DNA from: Anaerolineales bacterium
GTDB taxonomy: Bacteria; Chloroflexota; Anaerolineae; Anaerolineales; UBA6663
Assembly: GCA_020845955.1 (NCBI GenBank)
Contig: JADLEU010000128.1
Coordinates: forward strand, 1-34,678
Reading direction: 5' to 3'
DNA: 34,678 nucleotides
This document shows positions 1-7,801 of this stretch, piece by piece (the first letter of the stretch is position 1; every line of letters starts with the position of its first letter). The translations under genes were made by a program, and so were the position numbers. Below the pieces are notes generated by a model. That model made no database searches and was not told the DNA's origin. It saw only the letters and a program-made list of their open reading frames with translations.

Positions 1-255
1 CTTTACTGCCGTGGCGCTGCCGGCACGGCGCCTGTGCCTGCCACTCAACCACCCACACCCCCACACACGGCTCTACCCAGCCGGTTTGCGCCCCGCGCGG
101 CTCGGGCGTATCATGCCGCGCCTCATCACCCGCAAGCGGCCGAAGGCGCCTCGCATTAACGCTGCCGCCAGGCGCTGACAGCGCCGGCCGCCTCGTGCTG
201 CGCCGGTCATCTTCAGCCTCGCTGCCCTCGCCCAGGGCTCAACCTCCAACCGCTG
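1..255. other. Non-coding stretch before the GH31 gene
   Basis: No convincing gene is seen. The first part is C-rich (CCACCCACACCCCCACACAC type) and a TATCAT hexamer at 109-114 could serve as a weak -10 element for the downstream plus-strand gene, but no matching -35 is visible. A long open frame on the minus strand runs through here; it is the antisense shadow of the GH31 gene. Confidence 0.4.
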
Positions 256-2595
256 ATGCCTCCTACCTATCGCCCATTCCGGCCCTTCCAGACCCTGACT
301 GACGACCAGAGCCGGGTCGTGCTCCAGACCGGCCGCGGCCCGATCGAGCTGCTGCCGGTGGCGCCCGGCATCCTGCGCCTGCGCGCCGGGCGGCGCCGGC
401 GCCTGCCGGCCTACCAGTCGCCGGTCGTGCCCGCCCAGCCGCGCTTGAGCGACTACCGGCTGGAGCCGGGCGCGACGGGCGCGCATCTGGAAATGCCGGG
501 GCTGGCGCTCGCCCTGGAGTTCGAGCCGCTCCGGCTGACTGGCCTGTGGCCCGGCGGCACGCCCTTCGTGGAGGGCCTGGAGATCGGCCAGCGCGGCGAG
601 TTCCTGACCGCGCGGGCGGCACTGCCGCCCGGCTCTGCCGTCTATGGGCTGGGCGAGAAGACCGGCTGGCTCGACAAGCGCCACCGGCGCTACCGCATGC
701 GCACCACCGACGTCCTGCTGGAGATCCCCGAGGGCATTGGGGCGGCCACCGACCCGCTCTATGCCAGCTTCCCAGTCTTCGTCGTCCACAGCGCCGCCGG
801 CAGCTATGGCGTCTTCGTCGACAACGCCGAGTTCACCACCTTTGACTTCAGCGGCGAGGCCTATGAGTTCGCGGCGCCGGCCGCCACGCTCAACGTCTAC
901 CTTCTGGCCGGGCCCAGCCTGCCGGAGGTGGTCCGGCAGTACACGCACCTGACCGGCCGCGTGCCCCTGCCCCCGCTGTGGGCGCTGGGCTATCACCAAT
1001 GCCGCTGGGGCTACCGCAGCGAAGCCGAGTTCCGCGCCATCGCCGCCGAGCTGCGCGCGCGCCAGATCCCGGCCGACGCGCTCTGGTTCGACATCGACTA
1101 CATGGACGGCTACCGGGTCTTCACCTGGGACACGCGGCGCTTCCCCCGGCCGGCCCATCTCATTGCGGAGTTGAAGCAGCAGGGCCTGCAGAGCGTCACC
1201 ATCATCGATCCGGGCGTCAAGGTCGATCCCGACTACGAGGTCTACCAGCAGGGCCAGGCCGGCGGCCACTTCATCCAGCACCTCGACGGCCGCGAGTACA
1301 ACGGCAGCGTCTGGCCAGGGCGCAGCGCCTTCCCCGACTTCCACCAGGCCGAGACGCGCGCCTGGTGGGGCGAGCACGTGCAGCATTGGCAGGCCAGCAC
1401 TGGCGTGGCCGGCATCTGGAACGACATGAACGAGCCGGCCAGCACCGACCTCAGCGGGCCGATCGCGGAAGTTTTGCACGCCGGCGGCCGCTTGCCCCAC
1501 CCGGCGGCGCGCAACACCTACGCGCTGCACATGGCCCGCGCCACCTACGACGCCCTGCTGGCCCGCGACCCGCAAGCGCGGCCGTTCGTGCTGACGCGCG
1601 CGGCCTTTAGCGGGGCGCAGGCCGTCAGCGCCCTGTGGGGCGGCGACAACCACCCGCACTGGGAACACCTGGCCGGCAGCCTGCCCATGCTGATGAACCT
1701 GGGCCTGTCGGGGATGCCGTTCGTGGGCGTCGACATCGGCGGCTTCGGCGGCGACACGCACGCCGAGCTGCTGGCGCGCTGGTTCCAGGCGGGCGCGTTC
1801 TACCCCTTCTGCCGCAACCACGCCATGACCGGCGCCAACCCGCACGAGCCGTGGGCCTTCGGCCCGGAGGTGGAGGCCATCGCCCGGCGCTGGCTGCGGC
1901 TGCGCTACGAGCTGCTGCCCTACACCTACAACCTGTTCTACGAGGCGGCGCAGACCGGCGCGCCCCTGATGCGGCCGCTGGCCTGGCACTACCCACGCGA
2001 CCCGCAGACGTTCAACCTGAGCGACCAGTTCCTCTATGGCCGCGAGCTGCTGGTGGCGCCGGTGACGCAGCCGGGGCAGTCGGCGCGGGCGGTCTACCTG
2101 CCGGAGGGGGTGTGGTACCGCTGGGGCAGCGACGCCCGCCTGGAAGGTCCGGGCCACGTGCTGGCCGACGCCCCGCTCGACGATCTGCCGCTGTACGCGC
2201 GGGCGGGCGCGATCGTGCCGATGTGGCCGGCCGCGGCCCATACCGGCGCTATCCAGCGCGAGCAATTGCGGTTGCACCTGTGGCCCGGCCGGGGCGAGAC
2301 AGCTTACTACGAGGACGACGGCGTCACGCGCGCCTACACCCGCGGCGAGCACCGGCTGACGCGCTTCAACTGGCGCGCCGAGGGCGCCAGCGGCACGCTG
2401 CGCTGGAGCGCCGGCGAAGGCCCCTACCGCGACGGCCGCACCCACTGGACGTTTGTGTTCCACGCGCTGGCCGGCCTGCGGGCGCAAGTGGACGGCAAGC
2501 CGGCGCGCGGCCGGCGCGAGGGCGACACCTTCGTGGTCAGCGTGCCCGACGACGGCCGGGCGCACACCCTCCGGCTTTCCAGCCGGGCGGGCTAG
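256..2595 (+). CDS. Glycoside hydrolase family 31 (alpha-glucosidase type)
   Basis: This 779-residue protein is predicted to hydrolyse terminal alpha-linked glucose (or xylose) from oligosaccharides. An N-terminal beta-sandwich (about 1-240) includes the LGEKTG motif of GH31. A TIM barrel follows: the segment WFDIDYMDGY is typical of the family, the nucleophile is D390 in WNDMNEP, and the acid/base is D464 in WGGDN. A C-terminal beta domain carries YEDDG. No signal peptide is visible, so it is probably cytosolic. Length is normal for the family. The ATG at 256 has no strong Shine-Dalgarno sequence. The stop codon TAG lies in a CTAG shared with the convergent AAC(3)-like gene. The exact substrate (maltose-type versus xyloside) cannot be read from the sequence. 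Confidence 0.93.
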   Translation: MPPTYRPFRPFQTLTDDQSRVVLQTGRGPIELLPVAPGILRLRAGRRRRLPAYQSPVVPAQPRLSDYRLEPGATGAHLEMPGLALALEFEPLRLTGLWPGGTPFVEGLEIGQRGEFLTARAALPPGSAVYGLGEKTGWLDKRHRRYRMRTTDVLLEIPEGIGAATDPLYASFPVFVVHSAAGSYGVFVDNAEFTTFDFSGEAYEFAAPAATLNVYLLAGPSLPEVVRQYTHLTGRVPLPPLWALGYHQCRWGYRSEAEFRAIAAELRARQIPADALWFDIDYMDGYRVFTWDTRRFPRPAHLIAELKQQGLQSVTIIDPGVKVDPDYEVYQQGQAGGHFIQHLDGREYNGSVWPGRSAFPDFHQAETRAWWGEHVQHWQASTGVAGIWNDMNEPASTDLSGPIAEVLHAGGRLPHPAARNTYALHMARATYDALLARDPQARPFVLTRAAFSGAQAVSALWGGDNHPHWEHLAGSLPMLMNLGLSGMPFVGVDIGGFGGDTHAELLARWFQAGAFYPFCRNHAMTGANPHEPWAFGPEVEAIARRWLRLRYELLPYTYNLFYEAAQTGAPLMRPLAWHYPRDPQTFNLSDQFLYGRELLVAPVTQPGQSARAVYLPEGVWYRWGSDARLEGPGHVLADAPLDDLPLYARAGAIVPMWPAAAHTGAIQREQLRLHLWPGRGETAYYEDDGVTRAYTRGEHRLTRFNWRAEGASGTLRWSAGEGPYRDGRTHWTFVFHALAGLRAQVDGKPARGRREGDTFVVSVPDDGRAHTLRLSSRAG

Positions 2596-3410
2596 GCCGC
2601 CGGCGCCAGCACCGCGCGCACCGCCGCGCAGCGCTCGCAGCCCGGCCGACGGCAGAGCAAAGCGGCCGGGTCGCGCCGCATGCGGTCCACCGCCACCTGC
2701 AGCAGTGAGCGCAGCGGAATCCGCTCCGCTCGCGCCAGGCCGATCCGCGCCACGCGCGACACCCCCCGCAGGTAGGGCGCGATGGCGGGGAAGCCATCCG
2801 GACAGCCAGGGCAGGCCGGGCACTCCACCACCCCGCCGGGCGCCAGCGCCCAGCGCACGAACTGCTTGCGGCCGGCGCGGGCCTCGGCGAAGTGCAGCGC
2901 CACATTCGAGGCGTGATCGGCGCCCAGCAGCAGCAGGTCCGCGCCGGCTTCGACTTCGGCCAGGCGCGCGATCGGCCCGAGCGGCTCGGCCAGCGATTGG
3001 GCCAGGAGCGTATGCTCGGCCTCCGGCCCCACGGCCACGAACGAGTAGAGCGGGTGCCGTGAGCGCTGAGCGCCGCGCGCGTGGCGCATGGCCTCGGCCA
3101 CCGGCCCCAGGTCAACATCAACCGGCAAGTCGGGCCGGAAGATCTCGGCGCTGGCATTCTCGTCGTCGTGGCCGTGGTAGAGAGCGCCGTTGTTGGGCGG
3201 GCCAACCAGGGGCCACACGCGGCAGAGCGGCGTGAAGGCGGGCGAGAGCACCAGCCGGCAGAGCGAGGTGACGGCCCCGGCCACCGCCTCGGCGCCGCCG
3301 CGCACCGGCCCAAAAGCGGGCAGCGACGCGGCCAAGATCACCTGGCTGCCGGGCGTCAGGCCAATCTCGCGCAGGCCCTTCTGGATGTCGCGAAAGCTGA
3401 CGGGCTGCAT
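2592..3410 (-). CDS. AAC(3)-family N-acetyltransferase-like protein
   Basis: The 272-residue product resembles aminoglycoside 3-N-acetyltransferases (YokD/AAC(3) fold), which use acetyl-CoA. Visible family signatures are the N-terminal DIQKGLREIGLTPGSQV segment, the LPAFGPVRGGAEAV stretch, RSRHP at 116-120 followed by FVAVGPEA, and LLLGADHASNVALHFAEA containing H173 and E176. Chromosomal members often do not give aminoglycoside resistance, so the substrate is unknown. The C-terminal part is unusually Cys-rich: CxxCxxC at 197-203 and CxxxxCxxC at 253-261, which could bind a metal. It starts 15 nt after the upstream crotonase stop and is probably the last gene of that operon. Its stop overlaps the GH31 stop by convergent transcription. 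Confidence 0.8.
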   Translation of the reverse strand: MQPVSFRDIQKGLREIGLTPGSQVILAASLPAFGPVRGGAEAVAGAVTSLCRLVLSPAFTPLCRVWPLVGPPNNGALYHGHDDENASAEIFRPDLPVDVDLGPVAEAMRHARGAQRSRHPLYSFVAVGPEAEHTLLAQSLAEPLGPIARLAEVEAGADLLLLGADHASNVALHFAEARAGRKQFVRWALAPGGVVECPACPGCPDGFPAIAPYLRGVSRVARIGLARAERIPLRSLLQVAVDRMRRDPAALLCRRPGCERCAAVRAVLAPAA

Positions 3411-3425
3411 GGCCTTGGCCGGCAG

Positions 3426-4202
3426 TTAGCTGCCCGTCCAGCGGGCCGGCCGTTTCTCGACGAACGCCCGCATGCCTTCCTTTTGGTCTTCCGTGCTGAA
3501 CAGAAAATAGAAGGCGCGGCGCTCGTCGGCCAGCCCATCGGCCAGGTAGGTCTCAAAGGCGTTGTTGACCGCCTCCTTGGCCAGGCGCACGGCCAGCGGG
3601 GCGCGCGCGGCGATGGCCTGCGCCAGGGCCAGCGCTTCCTCCAGATAGGTCTCCACCGGCGCGACCCGGTTGACCAGGCCAAAGCGCGCGGCCTCCTCGG
3701 CGGTGAGGAAGCGCGCGTTGAGGATCATCTCCATGGCCAGGGGCTTGCCCACGGCGCGCGTCAGGCGCTGCGTGCCGCCGGCGCCGGGGATCACGCCCAG
3801 GTTGATCTCGGGCTGGCCGAAGCGCGCGCTCTCCGAGGCCACGATCATATCGCAGCCCATCGCCAGTTCGCAGCCGCCGCCCAGGCAGAAGCCCGAGACG
3901 GCCGCGATGAGGGGTTTCTTGAGGCGCCGCAGGCGGTCCCAGCGCGCGCCGTTGTCGCGCAGCAGCATGTCCACGGCCGACGCCTCGGCCATCTCGGTGA
4001 TGTCGGCCCCCGCCGCGAACGCGCGCTCGCTGCCGGTGACCACCAGGCACCCGATCTCCGCGTCGCGGTCGAAAGCCTCCAGCGCCATGAACATCTCTTC
4101 CATGAGCACGCTGTTGAGGGCGTTCAGCGCCTTGGGACGATTGAAGCGCACCAGCCCCACGCGGCCGTGGGTCTCGCTGAGGATGTGTTGGTAATCCGGC
4201 AT
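3426..4202 (-). CDS. Enoyl-CoA hydratase/isomerase (crotonase)
   Basis: This 258-residue crotonase is expected to hydrate 2-enoyl-CoA to 3-hydroxyacyl-CoA in beta-oxidation or a related acyl-CoA route. The oxyanion-hole signature AFAAGADITEM is at 61-71. Both catalytic glutamates are present: E112 in GGGCELAMGCD and E132 in QPEINLGVIPGAGGTQRL, so it should be a true hydratase. Length and C-terminal helix (FVEKRPARWTG) are normal. The ATG at 4202 is preceded by a strong Shine-Dalgarno (AGAAGGAGAT on the minus strand). It sits 28 nt after the DinB gene and 15 nt before the AAC(3)-like gene, probably in one transcription unit. The acyl chain specificity cannot be read. Confidence 0.93.
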   Translation of the reverse strand: MPDYQHILSETHGRVGLVRFNRPKALNALNSVLMEEMFMALEAFDRDAEIGCLVVTGSERAFAAGADITEMAEASAVDMLLRDNGARWDRLRRLKKPLIAAVSGFCLGGGCELAMGCDMIVASESARFGQPEINLGVIPGAGGTQRLTRAVGKPLAMEMILNARFLTAEEAARFGLVNRVAPVETYLEEALALAQAIAARAPLAVRLAKEAVNNAFETYLADGLADERRAFYFLFSTEDQKEGMRAFVEKRPARWTGS

Positions 4203-4230
4203 CAGATCTCCTTCTGGAAGTCACGCAGGG

Positions 4231-4740
4231 TCAGGCGGCGGCGCGCAGCGCGCTCAGGTGCTCGCTGGCATGGGCGTACGCCCGCTCTGCCCACCACTGC
4301 AGTGTGCGGTTGCCCGAGGGCGGGTGAAAGCCGGCCCGCGACCAGCCGGCCGAATCCAGCGGCCGCGCCAGCGCCAGCAGCTCGCCGCGCGCCCGCGACC
4401 ACTCGGCCAGGATCGCGTCCATGGACTCGCCGGGGTCATAGTCGGCCGCCGACCAATCGTGATGAGAAAAGGGCGTCAGCACCGGCCGGTCTTCAGCCAG
4501 GATGCGCTGGACGCGCGGCAGGAAGGCACGCGCTTCCAGGTCGCGCACGTGCGCGGCGATCAGGTGCGGCGTGCGGCCTTGGGCGTCCCGGCGCTGGCGC
4601 CGCTGCTCGGCCGGGATCGCGGCCATCACCGCCGCGAACTCGCCCGGTTGGCTCTCCAGCCGCTGCAGCAGCCGGGCGCGATACTCCAGCAGTTGATCCA
4701 GCGCAAGCGGGTAGAGCGGCTGGCCGGCGGTGGTGGCCAT
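4231..4740 (-). CDS. DinB/YfiT-family four-helix protein (first of a pair)
   Basis: The 169-residue protein fits the DinB/YfiT putative metal-dependent hydrolase family, a four-helix bundle with a three-histidine metal site. The candidate ligands are H64 (LIAAHVRDLE) and H157 and H161 (YAHASEHLSAL). Members of this superfamily include thiol-dependent transferases (maleylpyruvate isomerase, bacillithiol S-transferase), so such a role is possible but not shown. The ATG at 4740 lies 10 nt after the stop of a second DinB gene, which indicates one operon and probably an ancient duplication, although the two proteins are strongly diverged. Confidence 0.8.
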   Translation of the reverse strand: MATTAGQPLYPLALDQLLEYRARLLQRLESQPGEFAAVMAAIPAEQRRQRRDAQGRTPHLIAAHVRDLEARAFLPRVQRILAEDRPVLTPFSHHDWSAADYDPGESMDAILAEWSRARGELLALARPLDSAGWSRAGFHPPSGNRTLQWWAERAYAHASEHLSALRAAA

Positions 4741-4750
4741 GGCAGTGACC

Positions 4751-5236
4751 TCAAGCAGCGCGGCCCGGCCCGCGCGCGGCGTAGTAGAGGCGCACCTTCA
4801 GCATCTGGCTGAGGTGTTCCCAGGTGTGGCCCAAGGCATACTGCGCCACCCAGCCCATCGAGATCGGCCCCAGGGCCGCGTGCAGGCCGGGCCGGTCCCA
4901 CGAGTGCGCCGGCAACAGCGCCAGTTCGGCCCGGCGGTCGGCCAGGAAGCTGGCCAGCAGGTCGTCACGCGGCCGGCCGGGGTCCCACTCGCCGCGCTGC
5001 AGCGCCGCCTCGTCGACGACGGGCAGCGGCGGGTTGTCCCGGGCGGCCATGGCCTGCAGGCGCGGTAGAAAAATGAAGTGTTCGGCAATCCACAGGTGGG
5101 TCAGGGTCTCGTGCTGGCTCCACTCGCCTTCGGCGGGCCGCCACAACGCGGCCTCGGCCGGAAGCCGCGCGACTTCCCGCGCCAGGTCGTCGGCGGATTG
5201 GCGCAGCGCGGCGAGGATGGACCCTGGCTCAAGCAT
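4751..5236 (-). CDS. DinB/YfiT-family four-helix protein (second of a pair)
   Basis: This 161-residue protein has the DinB layout: H47 in HETLTHLWIAEH and the pair H137/H141 in LGHTWEHLSQML, which together form the expected metal triad. The start was placed at ATG 5236 because the protein then begins with helix 1 (MLEPGSILAAL); the open frame upstream to 5323 has no family resemblance. A GGCAGG sequence lies just before this ATG. The gene is directly followed by the first DinB gene. Substrate unknown; a metal-dependent thiol transferase or hydrolase is the usual guess for the family. Confidence 0.82.
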   Translation of the reverse strand: MLEPGSILAALRQSADDLAREVARLPAEAALWRPAEGEWSQHETLTHLWIAEHFIFLPRLQAMAARDNPPLPVVDEAALQRGEWDPGRPRDDLLASFLADRRAELALLPAHSWDRPGLHAALGPISMGWVAQYALGHTWEHLSQMLKVRLYYAARGPGRAA

Positions 5237-5359
5237 CGGCACCTGCCTTTGTGTGTGTGCGCAACCGGCCAATGTGCCGCGCGCGGCCAGCGCCTCCCCG
5301 GCGCGGCTTGACTGGCGAAGCACCTCGGCAGCGCCGCCGCCGGCGCGATCCAGCGAGCC

Positions 5360-6214
5360 TCACTCGAGCCGAGATTGACGCGACAGGACGTGCAGCATGG
5401 CTTCGCTGGCGGCCAACCGCGGCTGGCCGGCCAGCGCCGCGACCACGGCCGGCAAACTCGGCAGTCCGCGCGCGCGCTGCTCCATCAGCATAAGCTGATC
5501 GCCCGCGGCCGGTCCTTCGGCTTGGCGCAGAAACAGCACGGCGGCCGCCAGGCCCAGCACCGGCGCATACGGGCTCAGCGCAGTGTGCTCCGCGGGCAGC
5601 GCCTGCTGGATCAACGTGCGCGCCAGGGTCTCCGCCATGGCGCCCAGGACCTCATCCGGCCGCTCGTCGTAGCGCCAGGGCGGCGAGGCGCCCCAGGCGG
5701 CCGGCGGAGGCTGGCACAGCCACACGGCCCCCGCGCGGCCGCGCACCGCCAACGCCTGCCGGCCCGGGTATAACAGGTTCGGAAAGACCGCCAAACGCGG
5801 CAGCGCGGCCGGCAGCAGAGCAGCCAGGAACCGCGCCAGGTCGGCGCGGGCCAGCACCGCCCGCAATTCAGCTTCAGCGGCCTGCCAGTCGGCCGCCGCT
5901 TGCGCCCAATCGGCGGCCGGCTGGGCCACGGCCACGAAATCGTCCACGCAGGCCGCCAACTCCGCTGGCCAGGCGCCCGCTAAAGCGGCCGCGAACAGCG
6001 CCTCGGCGCCGCCGGGGCTGGGAGCGCCGGCCAGGGCCTGCGCCGCCTGCACGGCCGGGTGAGTGCGCCAGGCCCCCAGGCGGCGCCGCGCGCTCTGGGC
6101 CGCGCGGTGCGGCTTGTATGGCCGGGCGGCCTGCTCGCGCTCGGGCCAGGCGCCCGCCGCCAGCAGGCTGCCCGCCAGCCGCAGGCCGTCGTGGAGGACG
6201 ACCTCGATCACCAT
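5360..6214 (-). CDS. Hypothetical protein, alanine-rich, not recognised
   Basis: The 284-residue protein matches no family I recognise. It is strongly alanine- and leucine-rich and looks all-helical, with no signal peptide or transmembrane segment. A possible short beta region surrounds LAVFPNLLYPG and GAVWLCQPPPAAWG at about 165-200, which resembles the middle of a soluble enzyme or chaperone-like fold. The ATG at 6214 was chosen because the protein then begins with a plausible beta strand (MVIEVVLHDG). A TATGAT hexamer on the minus strand (6242-6247) could be its -10. It sits between an SDR-like gene and a DinB gene in the same orientation, 28 nt after the SDR-like gene. Confidence 0.6.
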   Translation of the reverse strand: MVIEVVLHDGLRLAGSLLAAGAWPEREQAARPYKPHRAAQSARRRLGAWRTHPAVQAAQALAGAPSPGGAEALFAAALAGAWPAELAACVDDFVAVAQPAADWAQAAADWQAAEAELRAVLARADLARFLAALLPAALPRLAVFPNLLYPGRQALAVRGRAGAVWLCQPPPAAWGASPPWRYDERPDEVLGAMAETLARTLIQQALPAEHTALSPYAPVLGLAAAVLFLRQAEGPAAGDQLMLMEQRARGLPSLPAVVAALAGQPRLAASEAMLHVLSRQSRLE

Positions 6215-6242
6215 CGGTAGGCCGGCACCACGGGTGCCGCGA

Positions 6243-6872
6243 TCATACGCCCGGCGCTCCGTGAGCGCCAAAGAAGTCCCGGGCGCGCCGCGCCACTGCC
6301 GCCGCGGTTTCGGCCGCCGTGTCGAGGGCAGGCAGCAATTCGACCCGCACACCGCTCGCGGCCCATTCGGCGGCCAGTGCCTCGGTCAGGCCAGGCAGGC
6401 CTGCGCGGGCGGCCCACACCGCGGCGTGCGGCGGGCCGGCCGCGCGCTGGATGGTGAGGATCAGCCCCCCGCCCGTCTGGCGCATGGCGCGGGCCGCCGA
6501 CTGGCTCATGAGAAAGACGCCCTTGAGGTTGACCTCCAGGGTGCGGTTCCACTCCCATTCGTCCAGCGTGAGGGCCGGGCTGGCGGGCGCAACGTGCGCC
6601 GCGTTGACGAGCAGGTCCAGGCGTTCACCCCTTTCCAGCAGCGTGTAGAGCAGCGTCTGCGCCGCCAGTTTGTTGGAGACATCGACTGCCTCGGCCTGGG
6701 CGCGCCCGCCGGCCTGCTGGATCGCCGCGGCCGTGCGCCCGGCGCCGTCGGGGTTGACGTCGACGGCCACCACGCGCGCTCCGGCCGCGCCCAGCGCCAG
6801 CGCCAGCGCCTGCCCAATACCTCGGCCGGTCCCGGTCACCAGCGCCAGCCGCTCTGCCAACCCCGCCGCCAT
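6243..6872 (-). CDS. SDR-fold protein with degenerate catalytic site
   Basis: This 209-residue protein has the Rossmann core of short-chain dehydrogenases/reductases: TGxxxGIG at 13-20, an acidic D38 after beta-2 (NAD preference is possible), NAAH at 90-93 in place of NAAG, and the structural N115 in LEVNLKG. The active site is not intact. Where classical SDRs have Ser, Tyr and Lys, this protein reads R143 (ILTIQRAAG), V152 and R156 (AVWAARAGLPGL), with a shorter loop between them. It may therefore be a non-catalytic nucleotide-binding protein or use other chemistry. It is 15 nt downstream of the membrane-protein gene and upstream of an unrecognised gene on the same strand. A few wrong bases would not explain three replaced residues. 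Confidence 0.85.
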   Translation of the reverse strand: MAAGLAERLALVTGTGRGIGQALALALGAAGARVVAVDVNPDGAGRTAAAIQQAGGRAQAEAVDVSNKLAAQTLLYTLLERGERLDLLVNAAHVAPASPALTLDEWEWNRTLEVNLKGVFLMSQSAARAMRQTGGGLILTIQRAAGPPHAAVWAARAGLPGLTEALAAEWAASGVRVELLPALDTAAETAAAVARRARDFFGAHGAPGV

Positions 6873-6887
6873 TGCCTGCCGGCCCGC

Positions 6888-7715
6888 TTAGCCCTCAGAA
6901 CCGGCGCGCCCGGCCGACGACCACCAGATGAGGCCTAAGCCCGTCACGAACTGGATCGCAAACAAGGCCAGCCACAGCCACACCCCCGCGTTGCCCCAGG
7001 CGACCACGTGGCGCGAGGCGTCGACGATGACGACGCCAAAGATCGCAAAGAGGCCCATTAGGCTGGTGGCCAGGCCCAGGGCCATTCGTTCGCCAGGGGC
7101 CGAGAACTGCGCCAGGCCCAACAGGCCGATGGCGCCCACGGTAAAGATGACGCTGTAGGCGCGGCCGTGAAATTCATCCAATGGCCAGGGCCAATATGCG
7201 CCGATCACCGTCGGGAAAAGGAACAGGACGAAACCGTAGAGGCCCATCACGGCCATCACGCCCAAGAGCCAGTTGCGCCAGCCTGGCGGCGTCGGATAGG
7301 CTTGCGGCGCGGGCCAATCTCGGCAGCGCCACAGCGCCAGGCCGGTGATGATGGGCAGTCCAAGATAGATGAGAAACCAGCCATACGTTGCCCAGCGGGT
7401 GAAGATGAAACGGCGCGCTTCGAGAAGCGAGAACAGCAGCAGCGTAGCCGTGAAGACGAATATCATCGGCAGGATAACGCGCGCGGGCCACCAGGCGCCG
7501 GCGAAGGCGAGCACCGCGACCCCCGCGCCAGCCGACAGGTAGAACGCGCCCAGGAAGGCGGCGTTGAAAGGCGCCAACTCCCACGGCCAGCGCGGCCGCG
7601 CCCAGTCCGGGAAGAAGAACAGCGCGCCGCCGGCGCCCAACAGGATGGGCACCGTCAGCCAGAGCAGCGCGCGCAGCAGCGGCGCGAGCGGCCGATTGCC
7701 GATTTTGGACTGCAT
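6888..7715 (-). CDS. Polytopic membrane protein, unknown function
   Basis: The 275-residue product is highly hydrophobic with about eight predicted transmembrane segments: near 15-35, 47-72, 80-100, 108-128, 149-172, 186-205, 212-232 and 241-264. No catalytic motif or transporter signature is recognised; there are paired aromatic residues (PRWPW, YWPWP) at loop positions. The ATG at 7715 is supported by GGGAGG seven to twelve bases upstream; the open frame extending to 7940 lacks any hydrophobic character and overlaps the flavoprotein gene. It precedes the SDR-like gene by 15 nt, so the two are probably cotranscribed. Confidence 0.75.
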   Translation of the reverse strand: MQSKIGNRPLAPLLRALLWLTVPILLGAGGALFFFPDWARPRWPWELAPFNAAFLGAFYLSAGAGVAVLAFAGAWWPARVILPMIFVFTATLLLFSLLEARRFIFTRWATYGWFLIYLGLPIITGLALWRCRDWPAPQAYPTPPGWRNWLLGVMAVMGLYGFVLFLFPTVIGAYWPWPLDEFHGRAYSVIFTVGAIGLLGLAQFSAPGERMALGLATSLMGLFAIFGVVIVDASRHVVAWGNAGVWLWLALFAIQFVTGLGLIWWSSAGRAGSEG

Positions 7716-7801
7716 GCGACCTCCCGGCTCGACGCCGACGTGCGCGGCCGGGACTGTAGCACCAAGCGCGAGGGAGGGCAATTGCGCGGCCTCGGTCAAG
7801 G

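Noticed and set aside
73-2823. A 916-codon open frame on the minus strand
   Set aside because: It is antisense to the GH31 gene, reads as an Ala/Arg/Gly/Val-rich low-complexity protein with no motif, and results from high GC content and codon bias.
3081-4748. A 555-codon plus-strand open frame
   Set aside because: It lies opposite the AAC(3)-like, crotonase and DinB genes, which have clear family motifs; the plus frame has none.
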